Below are positions 9,764 to 20,312 of a stretch of 64,000 bases of DNA, piece by piece. A program made the translations under genes and the position numbers. Origin of the DNA: Chlorops oryzae (taxonomy: Eukaryota; Arthropoda; Insecta; Diptera; Chloropidae); assembly GCA_020466095.1 (NCBI GenBank), contig CM035808.1, positions 19,698,272 to 19,762,271 of the forward strand, written 5' to 3'. The notes under the pieces were generated by a model. It did not search any database, was not told the origin of the DNA, and worked only from the letters and a program-made list of their open reading frames with translations. How positions within the stretch are numbered: position 1 is the first letter of the stretch; each line of letters opens with the position of its first letter.

Positions 9764-10857
9764 CCCAAGTAGCAAAATAGGTCGAAAATTGGTAAATTCT
9801 TACCTATATTAGGTCAGAATATTTACTTGACCTAACCTAAATAGGTCGAAATTACGTCGATTCGACGTCGAGTCGACGTAAGTGGGGAATAGATTGGAAG
9901 TCGATTGGCGGTAATAATAGGTCATAATAGGGCATTTCGACTTCAAAGTCAGGGCGAAAAGAAGTCCGTTTACCTAATATTAGTCGAAAAGAAGTCGCAA
10001 TGACCAATTTTCGACCTAATTGGACTTATGAGTAAAACGAAAGAGAACGTAAAAGGAAACGAAAAAAGTGAGAGAGAGAGTAACAGAGAAAGATATAAAT
10101 ACATAATATCTTACTCAGTCATTCGTATTACTCGAAAGCAGAAATGAAAGAGAGATTTTCTTCTTCGTGTGTCTTAAGAAATAAATAATAAATAAAATAT
10201 GGACTTCATTAAAAATTATTTTGCGCTTAATAAGTCCCAAAAACATATGCCCGCTGAGATTTTTCTACTTCTTCAGTTTTAAGGGGCTTTCTCATTGATG
10301 GAAATTAAATAAATATTGCTTGAAAAAAATTGTTTTTCTTAAAGAAAAAACATATGCAGAAAAATAATTCTCAATTTGCCATTCGAAAAACATGGCGGAG
10401 CTCGACCTATTTTGACCTATTTCGACTTTAAAGTCAAACCGACTATGAAGTCCAAAAATCAAGTCCGCTCGACTTTGAAGTCGAAGCATGCAACAAAATA
10501 AGTCAACTTTTGACCCTATTTCGCCCTATAAGTCAAACGGACTTTAAAGTCGAATTTTAGTCAAAAAATTGGTCTGTTTGCCTTGAAAAATTACCTAATT
10601 TGGATTTCAAAGTTAAGTCAATTTTAAGTCACTCAATAGGGAATTTTTTACCTATTTTCGACCAAAAATCGACTTGGAAGTCGAAGCGACTTTGAAGTCA
10701 TGAAATAGGTAGAATAGAGGTAATTTGGACCTTCGAAACGGACTTTTAAGTTAGGTCATATTTAAGGCCTGAAAATAGGTCAGAAATAGGGTATTTTCAA
10801 CCAAAATAGGTCGATTCGACTTCCTGCTGGTCGAATCGCTCTATTTTGCTGCTTGGG
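9764..10857. mobile_element. 1.1-kb MITE with CCCAAGTAGCAAAATAG termini
   Basis: The left end CCCAAGTAGCAAAATAG pairs with the right end CTATTTTGCTGCTTGGG (one mismatch). TA lies on both flanks (9762-9763 and 10858-10859). The interior is filled with short palindromic modules such as GACTTTGAAGTC, GACTTTAAAGTC and GACGTCGAGTCGACGTA. These alternate with AATAGGTCGAAA, so the element can fold in many ways. No transposase frame is visible. The TA duplication fits a non-autonomous Tc1/mariner-like element. Confidence 0.8.
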
Positions 10858-11046
10858 TACCCGTAACCGTGCCAAGACGGTCCCTTAGCGGTAATGAGAC
10901 CGGAAACATTTTTCTTTTTGAAATTGATTTCTTTATCTTCTTCTTGGTCCTGATGTGGACCTCCTGACTCTTTTATCAATAAATGTGGTATATTTCAATT
11001 TAGCACCGCACCTTTTTAGCTCATTTCAGACTTTTTAGATGGACTA

Positions 11047-11228
11047 CAGTCGAAACTCTCTATAACGAACTCCTCTATAACGGACTCCTCTATAACGAAC
11101 TCCCTTATAGCGAATCTTCTGAACGCCTTTTCGCTACATTTTTAGTGCCATTTTTCTCATAACGAGTTCTCTCTTTAACGAATTTTTCCCCCCGGACCCT
11201 TGAAATTCGTTATAGAAAATTTTTACTG
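11047..11228. mobile_element. pogo/Tigger-like MITE (182 bp)
   Basis: It begins CAGTCGAAACTCTCTATAACG and ends CGTTATAGAAAATTTTTACTG, flanked by TA at 11045-11046 and 11229-11230. CTATAACGAACTC is repeated three times inside the left half and appears inverted in the right half. CAGT... ends with TATAACGAA arrays are typical of pogo/Tigger-derived MITEs. Confidence 0.8.
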
Positions 11229-11339
11229 TATTTCCCGGTTCCTGGAAGAATATAGCCAAAACAGCTGTAAGCCGTCAAAATAGCTTTAAAGTGCTATAGT
11301 TCAATTCTGTTACAAACACAGCTTGTTTAATTTAGCGCA

Positions 11340-11450
11340 GACAAAAACCCGCAAAAGAATTTGTATATACGAACTTGTGATGTTACGAATGCAAATGCGA
11401 ATACCTGTCGCCGATATTCGCGAATGCGAATGTTCAGTTTTAAATTAAGC
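11340..11450. repeat. TTCGCATTCGC repeat block, left copy of an inverted pair
   Basis: Contains GAATGCAAATGCGAATACC, a CTGTCGCCGATATTCGCG core and an AACATTCGCATTCG equivalent on the minus strand. An inverted, diverged copy lies at about 13400-13510, and an isolated related motif at about 11695-11750. The pair could be the ends of a ~2.1-kb element or two copies of one repeat. Confidence 0.5.
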
Positions 11451-12483
11451 GCCACTTATCTATGCTTTGGTATTTTAAATTTTTTGTCAGAGTGTTGCCC
11501 AATGATTACAAAAAAGAAGTTATTTAATTAATCTGTTTTCGTAAGGAAAATGAATTTAATTTGTTCTCCAAGCCTTTTTTGAATGCCTTTTAAATATTGT
11601 TTTGATATCTACAAATCAATACTCACATCAAATCAATCTCCATAGAAGAAAAAGATAACATCCATAGGATTTGTATATTTTTCGGACTTTAATATTCGCA
11701 TAAAATTTTGCGAATGCGAATGTCCGGAAATATGCGAATATTCGCGTAGTAGTAGCAGTATTTTTCTTTGATTATCTTTAAAGGATGACTCTTCTGGAGA
11801 ATTCCGTTATAACTTTTGATATATTTTTTGATTGCAATTTCTTTTAAAGTTGCAGTAGAAAATGGTAAATTAATAAAATTCTTCAAAATATAAACGCTTG
11901 CAAACGTTAAGGGATTTTTTTTTTCGTTCTTGTTGTTTTTGCTTCCTGTGGATTCTTAGTAAACGTGCTATAGCTTACTCTCGTTTTACGAAGCACAACG
12001 AATGAAATAGTTCCTCGCGAAAGGACTCGTTGAGCAAAGTGAGCGTGTTTTTTTTTTCTGCTATATGAATATCCCGTTTGTTCTTCCGCAAGCACTTGGT
12101 TTTTCTTTTTAACACAATTTCACTTGAATTTTTTCTTTTAACTGAATTCACAAAACAAACTTTAGCTTTCTTCGTTGAAATCGCTTTAATGTATATATTT
12201 TCAGTCTTCTAGGAATCCTGTAAAAACATAAAAAAATATAGGTTCTTTATAGGTTCGAAAAAGCGCGCCAAAAGTGGAAAACTTTAAAAAACAACAAAAC
12301 TTGAAAATGAAAAATGTCGATACAAATTGAAGGAAAAACGAAAAAAATTCGATTAAAATGATGTACACATGTATACAACAAAAATTCTTATGGCAGCCTC
12401 AGAAGAACTTCTTTCTCGATTGGTAAACTTCGATTTTTCGATTGCAAAACTTCGATTTACATAAGAAAACTTCGATATCGCTA
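11451..12483. other. AT-rich sequence with isolated GCGAAT motifs
   Basis: Apart from CGAATGCGAATGTCCGG near 11715, nothing gene-like or element-like can be supported. Confidence 0.35.
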
Positions 12484-12690
12484 GCACCCCTGCAGGAAAT
12501 GTCAATAGTGAATCTATACTCTTTCACTAATGACCGCGTCGACAGTACTACTGACCAGCTATACCCGCCGCAATGCTTTGCGCTATAGACATTTAACATT
12601 GAGTTGTCATTGAATGTCGACAGTAGACCGAAAAACTATTGACGAACTAGTGACGTCGGTACTATTATGTAGACAAAAGGAGTACTTTTT
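12484..12690 (-). mobile_element. partial copy of the CCCTGCAGGAA repeat
   Basis: Begins CCCCTGCAGGAAATGTCAATAG. For about 200 bp it is a diverged reverse complement of the element at 34589-34978: shared segments include GAATCTATACTCTTTC, GACAGTACTACTGACCAG, GTCATTGAATGTCGACAGTAG and GTACTATTATGTAGACAAAAG. The second terminus is not found, so this copy looks truncated. Confidence 0.65.
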
Positions 12691-12949
12691 CGCTAGTCAC
12701 CAGTAATTAATATATATATTTATACTTTCCGCTTTCAATAAAAATAGCTTGCATTTAAGTTTTAACGAGTCTAACTTGTTCAATTTTGCGGCACATTTTA
12801 CAAGGAGACACGGCTGTTGACATGGTCAATGGATATGAATGCGAAATTCAAGAAGTCGATCATCGTCCTTATAACTTTCTTAATTCAATAAATAAGTCTT
12901 CTAGCCTACTTCATTCACTCAACTAAAGTTTAAAATTCAATAAAAAGTG

Positions 12950-13310
12950 ATAATGAAATTTTATTTTAATGCGATTAAATATTGAATGCATTAAGGCATT
13001 TTTTGAATTTTAATTTAGTGCAAAATTTTTTCATTGTCATTAAAGATTTAATGGCAATGCAAATGAGATTGCATTATAATTAAATACTTATTGATAATGA
13101 AATTAAGAACGCATTAGCATTAAGAGTTTAGTGATAATTGAAAAAAAATCTGCATTGACACTAAGCCTTAAATGATAATGCATTTTTTTTTTCATTTTCA
13201 ATAAGCCGTAAATGATAATGAAATTTCTCGAGCATTATCACTAAATGTTTAGTGGTAATGCAAAGTTCAATGCATTTAAAATTCAATGCATTTTGCCCAA
13301 CCCTGGTTTT
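12950..13310. mobile_element. degenerate palindromic repeat ending in GCCCAACCCTGG
   Basis: A series of short modules such as TTAATGATAATGC, ATGCATT and TAAATGATAATG recur in both orientations. The segment ends ATGCATTTTGCCCAACCCTGG. A CAGGGTTGGGCAA terminus is common in hAT- or Transib-type MITEs. The opposite terminus and a target duplication were not found. Confidence 0.4.
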
Positions 13311-13399
13311 CATAAATTTTTCTTCGATTTTTAATTAACACAAAAAAAAAAAAATCATTGCCCAACTCTCTAACAAAAAATATGTGGGTAGTTGGGTGT

Positions 13400-13510
13400 G
13401 GTATTAAAACTGAACATTCGCATTTGCGAATAGCGGCGACAGATATTCGCATTTGCATTCGCATTCGTATTCGCGAATGTTTAAAAAACCACATTCGTCA
13501 CATCGCTAGT
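13400..13510. repeat. TTCGCATTCGC repeat block, right copy of an inverted pair
   Basis: AAACTGAACATTCGCATTTG, then GCGGCGACAGATATTCGC and GCATTCGCATTCG. It is an inverted diverged copy of about 11340-11450; the downstream CATCGCTAGTTCATATGTAC also matches the counterpart upstream of the left copy. Confidence 0.5.
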
Positions 13511-15432
13511 TCATATGTACGTGTGAAGTATGTTTGCGCCGAGACTTTAGTGAATACTTCATCAGTTTTAGCTTGTTTTCTTCGTGTGCAGACGGTAATA
13601 TCAAACGCGGACAAAAAGAAAATTAATAAATAATAATATAATACACTAAAATATAAATTTAAAAAAAATATAAAAAAGGATATGAATGAAAAATTGGGTT
13701 CAATTTGTTCATGCTAATTTAATTTGAATTAATAGAAAAGAGCAAAAATTTCAACCTTATTTGAATGGTGGACCAAAACAAATACGTCCAAAAAAGTCGC
13801 AACCTCTCGGGGGCGTCAAAAACGAGCAAAATATCCAAAAAAAAAAATTCGAATATTTCTAAGGTGATAACTAATTTTAAAAATCGAAAATTTCCGAAAA
13901 AGCAAGAGAAATGGTCATAAATAAAAAGCAATTTGTTCGTTCATGAATGAAATCAGAATGAACGCAGCAGCGGTGTGCTATTTTGTTTTGGCAGTTAATT
14001 CGTGCAAATAACCAAAACAAATGTGCAAAAGGAGAAACAAAAAAAAAAAATTGCCAAAAAATTAATTGTTTATTTTTTTATTTTTATTTATTTTTTTTTT
14101 TTTGTGGAGAAACCCGCATGTGGAGTCATAGACAATAAAATTGCTATAATTATATTATTTATAATGAAAGCGAATTATGTTTACAAATAGAGAGGGAAAA
14201 AATGTTAAAGAAAAAATAGAAAATATAAATTACCACTAAATACTTCCATTGGAGCCATAAAGTCACCCAATCGCATTGAGCACTTAAATAAATCTTCTTA
14301 AGGCTCTCGTGCAAACTGTCAATCAAAGTTTTTCAATATTTCAATCAAAATGACCACATCCAGTGTCAAGCGTTAAGCCATCGAGCCCGGATACAGTGAT
14401 GGACGGACGTAAACAAAAATAAAAGTCAAAAGAGTTACCGAAGCTAAAACGGAAATCGGAAATTTTTTCAAAAGGCAAAAACGAAAATGAACAACCATTA
14501 AAGTCCATAAAAAAGGGCCGATAAGCCAAACCGATCCGATCCGAGGCAAGGAAAGACGAGACGATAACTGCGAATCAACGTTAACAGTTGACAGTTAATT
14601 TGAGCCAATTTTTTTGCTGTTATTGTTGTTTTACTTTCCGTTCGTGCCGTGGAAGTGTTACTGTGAATTACTGTGCGAATAGTTGAGCCAACAACTCGGG
14701 TACTTATCGTTCCTTTTTTTTTCTCATTCTTCCTTATAGTACCGGTCTTTTGGAAATGCTCGCTTTTACCTTTAAACCCGCGAAACGGTTTCAACTGGGG
14801 CCAGCATTACGAAAAACAAAGGCGATAGTCTAACTGCGGGCACTTATTTCGCTTGAACTGAACTTAATTTTTTTTTATTCAATTTTCTTTTGTCATTTAA
14901 ACCCGCGGAAAAACGTGCCCGAAGACGTCTTTTATTGCCTTTGTTTGCTCACAATTGCCCCATTGCCCCCGGCTTGAAAATATTGCGTAATTCAGCTTGA
15001 ATTTCATATGGATTAGCAGTTAACGCATTGGCGTTCGCAGGGTACGTATGGTGTTGCCATATTTTATCACACCTTTTTCTTATCCCCTTGAAATCCAGCA
15101 AGTTGACTCGAATATGTGACGCAAGGAAAGTGGCGAATATTTATCATTTTCTTTATTCAAATAATATTCAATCGAAGCTTATTTCTTTCATAGAAGTAGT
15201 TAAAGCAAAAATTTATTGGTTGCCAAATTTCAAAAAATCATGCTAAAAAATTAGAGAGGGAAGAAATCAAAAGTTTTTGTGGCATCAGTTGAAGTAAATC
15301 CTCCTGGACTAGACAGTGTAAGAAATGCTCTAAAAATGGACAGGACATGACAGGACAGGACAGGAAAACAAAAGAAAATCATTACAGATCATACTATGTT
15401 GAAGTGATTTAAATGCGATAAAAAAAGATTTA
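13511..15432. other. AT-rich intronic sequence
   Basis: Homopolymer A and T runs are frequent (for example about 14041-14050 and 14090-14103). A short GGACA-type tandem lies at about 15340-15364. Several small open frames show no coding character. Confidence 0.4.
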
Positions 15433-15672
15433 AGGGCCGGTCTTTTCAAGTCTGGTAAATACCAACCCATGGCTAACAATAACTTCGTTTGCCAATTTCA
15501 CAAGATAGACTGGAAAAATACTGGAATTTTTCACAAACCTACGGTATGTTAATCAATGCCCACAAATTGTTGAAATGATTCAATCTCTTAACCTCTGATT
15601 TAAATCACTGGATAAAAATGAAATATCTGGTAACAAAACCAGAGATTAAACCAGACTTGAAAAGGCTCTCCC
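15433..15672. mobile_element. ~240-bp MITE with CTTTTCAAGTCTGG termini
   Basis: The left end GGGCCGGTCTTTTCAAGTC and the right end GACTTGAAAAGGCTCTCC form an inverted repeat; CTTTTCAAGTCTGGT on the left pairs with ACCAGACTTGAAAAG on the right. No transposase frame was found. The flanks give no convincing target duplication, so the superfamily is open (GGG start resembles PIF/Harbinger). Confidence 0.6.
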
Positions 15673-15847
15673 CAAATCTTATTGTGAAAGGTTTTTGACC
15701 GAACTTTAAAGATCTTGGCGAATCGTTGTTTTTTTTTTAAATTTTGGTAGTTATTTTCATAGGAAAAATGGGGCTTCGGCTGTATAAAAGACGTTCGAAT
15801 TTGGGAAGATAGACTCCTTCTCTCCCATGACCGACGGATCAAAATAC

Positions 15848-15932
15848 AATTGGCCCTCGGTAATCTGGTTCCTGACTAATCCGGTCCCTGTTTATTCCGG
15901 CCCCTGGCTAATCCGGCACCACCTCTGATACA
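15848..15932. repeat. short degenerate tandem of TAATCCGGTCCCTG units
   Basis: About four ~18-20 bp units in a row, each a variant of CTAATCCGGTCCCTG. Similar internal arrays occur in pogo/Tigger-derived MITEs, but no element ends were found. Confidence 0.45.
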
Positions 15933-18900
15933 AAATCACTGTTTTTCAGGGTGTGTCATGGAAATCGACTCGATGTTGAAGAATGTGTAAATTTTTAAGA
16001 ACCTCAGAGTATAACATGTAGAATCCTATCATTGGATATGTAAGTTTCGGATTGCAAGCTACTCTTTCCAAAAAGTTCTGGACTCTAGGGAATCTTGGAC
16101 AGTACTCTATAATCCCACAAATTCGATAGTTCGACGCTGCCCTACAAAACGTTTGTCGGAATTGGTACTGGGGGTGCACTGTAGATTGACTGAGGTAGGT
16201 TGTCTGCTGTCTATCCAAGTCCTGCCAAAAAAATGAAATTCTATATGCAATGGAAACTGTTATACAGGGACAACAAATGGATCGTTTAAGTGAATTCTTT
16301 CCCATAAAGATAACGCCTTAGTTGGACCAAGAAATGTCTCCCAACAAGTAAGTTCCGCTTGAGGAAACTGATCGTCTGGCGCCTTTCGGTGGAAACTTCA
16401 AAAACTTTATTTAAAGCAAAATAATTATAAAATATAAGATTATGAAACTAGCTTCAACTGCCCGAAATTCTCTCAGTAGCGCTGACATTTTCCTCATTCA
16501 AATTCCATAAAGATCTGTGTGGAAAAATTGGCAGCTGTCTTAAGAAATTAATTCTTAAAAAGAGGAGATCTTCTATTGTTCTTGGTCCCCAATCATAAGA
16601 AAAATATTAAATTGAAGTTCATCCAAAAGGTATTCCCTACAGACCTCAAATTTTCTTCACTATCTCCAATTTCACCCTAAAAGATTGTGTCATTTTTGTT
16701 TTTAGACCAAGATCGAAAGATAAAATGTGAAATTTAGTATCGCAAGTACTTAAAAAGTTCTCATGCATGTTCCTTTTCGTTTTCAAAAGTCTAAAAAATG
16801 AACGTCGGAAAAATGCATAAATTTTTTAATTTATTTGAAAAAGCTTGCAGCATTGAAATGCCATGAAAAGCGAATGGAAAAATCATTTAAACGCATAAAT
16901 AATGCGTTTCTCTTCGTGATTTTCATTTCGATTGTTTTTTCTTCTTCTCGATTGTTAGTGAAAAAAAAAATATTTAAAAAATTTTCTTTAATGCATTTTA
17001 ACAATTGTGGGTTTCTCTTTCGAAACAATGCAAGTCAGTTCGGCGGCGGCTCATGCAAAAAGCAAATGCAATGGATTTTTCGCTTCAAACGCCTGCACAT
17101 TGTGCTCTCGAGATTATAATAATTTCATTAATGTTTGGGGGAAAAATGTTTGTTTTATTTTTTTATTTCTTTTTAACATGAATTAGTCGAATTGCGAATA
17201 CGTTGCGTTTTTCTGTTCTCGTTTTTTTTTTGTTTGAATTTATTTTAATTTGATTTATGGCGATGCGTTACGCATGCGCATGCGCTTTAATGCTGCGCAG
17301 CGATGTGTGAATTGCACTTTTTGTTTTCGTTATTGTAATAGATAGAAAGTGACTGCAAAGAGCTCTGTTCGTGCAATTTCTTTTTGAGATTTGAAGTCAT
17401 TAAAATCCAGCCTTGATTAGCTGCTCTTTTCTATGCTCAATTAGAAATCTAGTCTAATTCAATTAGCAATTAAGGTAATTGCGAATCTGACTAACGGAAG
17501 CCATTTCAAAGCGAGCAAAAACTTGTCGAAAAAAAAAAGTGGAACAAAGGAAATCAATTTTATGCCTACATTTTGAATTCAATGTGGTTTAAGGTTAGAC
17601 AAAAAGTACGCAATTTCGTACTGAAAACAGTGACCAATGATAGTCATGGTTATGCTTCATGGAAGCCGCTAATCAATCAGTGAGAGAAAAAAGGAACAAA
17701 AAAGGCTAATAGCATCAATTATGATTAGACTGGAAAAAAAAAGAAAAAATGGGATGACAATAATATTTTGTACAGTAATAATTAATGAGCCGAAGAGAGG
17801 AGCGAAAAACTTGAAGCTTGCCGTGAGAATAAATAGCGTGGAGAAAAATTGTTAGGTGGTTTTGAGATTGTTGGGAACCTATGATAGATAAACATTATAG
17901 ACGGCCTTAAAAAAGGATCAAAAGCCGGGCTGTATACTTAAACAGGGTGGCCAAATCATTGAAACTTTGAGGATTCGCATCTATAAACAACTAGGGATCA
18001 TTCGAGATATAACTCATCTCCAGTCTGTGCTGGATTACCGATTAGGCCAGAGTAAGTCATATCCAGATACTCAAACCGGCCACGGGCCGTTCATCCAAGA
18101 AAAAATTCCATTCTAAGAGACATTTTTGTAATTGCCTAGGAAGCCTTATTGGCCTAACCTGGCACTCCATTTAATCATTGAAATTCTCCTAAAATGATAA
18201 GAGGTTTTTGACCAGATTTACAGATAATTGATTGAAGACGAGTGTATATATTAAAAAAAATCATTAAAAACTAAAGCTCTTGAGTGAAAGATCCTGTTAA
18301 GGGGATCATTAAACTAAGAAAGGGCCATGCCCTAGTGAATTGATCACATTACTCATAAATTGCAGAGTTAATATCATACCAAAGGCATACAATAACTAGT
18401 ACTGGATGATATTTATGTATTCCACTACTAAAATATAATCATACATTAAGAACTTCTCAGGGAAAGCCAGCTTGCCATTAGGTCCCATCATGTAACGGGA
18501 TTGCTAGAACCTCCTGAATTTAGAAATTCTCAGCGATTCATTTTTCTAAGCTTTTAATTATAATATAATATTTGGAAGAATTATAATTATATTTGCATAA
18601 AAAAGGTCCACTAATGTGTGGTTTTCTTTCGGCTTCTAAGCCTGAAATCGCTCTTCTATAGAGGTCCTCCTAATGACTTCTAATAAGTACTTTACTTCTG
18701 AGAAGATCTTGAAGCTCGACACAAAAGAATTCACAGGAAAGTTAAATATTCAAGTCACATTTATTTTTTCATCTTTGTGTGAATCAATCCACAATTTTTA
18801 TCAAAAATAATACCGCTGAGAATTCTTTCTCACCCACAAATTGGTCTCATAATTACGGATTTTTAAAAATAATTCACCCCTCAAATGTGTTCCAATTCTA

Positions 18901-19923
18901 CTTGAATAAAAAAACGGTTAATATTTTATGATTAAAAATTTTTCATGACCCTAAACGAGGCTGTTTTATGCAGGAATTCAAGAAATCTCACTATCATGTC
19001 AAACTAGCGAAACGAATTGACCCCCTCGGGCCCGCCCCCTCGATTGACCACGGTTTCTGTAACAAAATTACCGCAACATAATGAAAATTAATTTATTTAA
19101 ATTAACGCATTTTGTTAGTATTTTTTTTTCTGCCTTTTTTTCAAATACAGTATTATTTATAACCCGTAGGCGACCTTGAAACACTTCTAGCAACGCATGG
19201 GGCCTGCGTTCAAAAGATTCGTTCGACCGGACTTCTCATGTTTGCGCTTAAATGTGAGAAACTTGCGTCTTATTATTGTTATTGTTGTTGTTTTTTTTTT
19301 TTTTTTTTGTCTGTCTTGAGAGTGTAATTTGTTGACTACTCGGACGGACAATCGTTGAGTACATCATTTTTAGCGTGCTTACAATGAACTCGCTCAAAAT
19401 ATTTCAGTCAATTTTCTTTTAGAAAAAAAAAAAAATTAAATAAATAAAAAAAATTGCATAAATTTACATGAAATAATTTTTATTTATTTATTTATTTTTT
19501 TCAATTTTTCTTACTTCAAAATTGCAATTGCTCGTGCACACAACGATCGAGATAAAATTTGAAAATGTTCATTTTTAAATTAATTAAGCAATAAAATCAA
19601 TTAATTTTTATATGATGTGAGCATGTCGGGCAATTAAAATTAGAAATAGTTCGTGCAATGTGCCAAAGTGATGTCATTGAATGATGCATTCAGGGGGAGA
19701 GCCGAGAGTGATGAACTCGATTTTGGACAGTGAAAAGGTTTTCTGATACGAAATCGGATCTCCTCCCACCAAAGAACAGAAATGCGGACAGTTGATTCTT
19801 CGAGAAGTACTTTCTCGATATTCGAATAATTTTCCAAATTTTTTTCAAAAAAAGTGTTCATTCAAAAGTGTTCAATCAGTACTTATAATCTAAGAGTCGG
19901 TGATAGATTCGGATTTTATCTTA
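15933..19923. other. long intronic stretch without recognised features
   Basis: A 119-codon minus-strand frame (15946-16305) has no recognisable domain and I do not call it. An alternating GCATGCGCATGCGC tract lies at about 17270-17285. The sequence is otherwise AT-rich with poly-A/T runs (T tract about 19290-19308). Confidence 0.4.
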
Positions 19924-20056
19924 TCCTAGGTTTGGTTAGGTTAGTGTGGCTGCCACCACGAGGGAAGTTAGACAACACAAACATCCACGACCGAATGGGG
20001 AGTTGAACCTCTCGCATCGTAAGTTGGCATCTCAAACAACGCCACCGAGACCCGAT
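19924..20056 (-). mobile_element. tRNA-derived SINE, internally deleted copy 2
   Basis: On the minus strand it starts with the tRNA-like head: GAGATGCCAACTTACGATG, then AGAGGTTCAACTCCC as a B box. It jumps to the 3' body and ends in AACCTAACC. The head matches the split copy at about 44665-44724 closely. The poly-T middle and part of the body seen in copy 1 are missing. Confidence 0.7.
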
Positions 20057-20109
20057 CTTATCCGAAGAATATTCGAAATCGCATCAAAATAGTACTCACT
20101 TTCTCTCCG

Positions 20110-20312
20110 AACGACTCCCTAAAAGTGTCGATATTTACAGACTACTCTCTGCTTACAGACGACTCTCTGCTCTCTGCCCCTGTAAGTGGACACTTTTTGA
20201 GAATGCTCTAGTATTCTGATTCTCAAATAGTTTCTCTTGAGCGGATACCTCTGTTAAGCGGACATATTTTTCGGTCCTGTAGGTGTCCCCTTAAGAAAGG
20301 ATGCACTGTACT
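20110..20312. mobile_element. probable pogo/Tigger-like MITE fragment
   Basis: Modules such as TTACAGACGACTCTCTGC, TAAGTGGACAC, TTAAGCGGACATA and TAGGTGTCCCCTTAAG alternate in direct and inverted order. The right end reads GGATGCACTGTA, fitting a CAGTGCATCC terminus at a TA. No matching left end was found, so the element may be broken. Confidence 0.4.

Noticed and set aside
15946..16305. 119-codon minus frame
   Set aside because: No domain and no splicing context.
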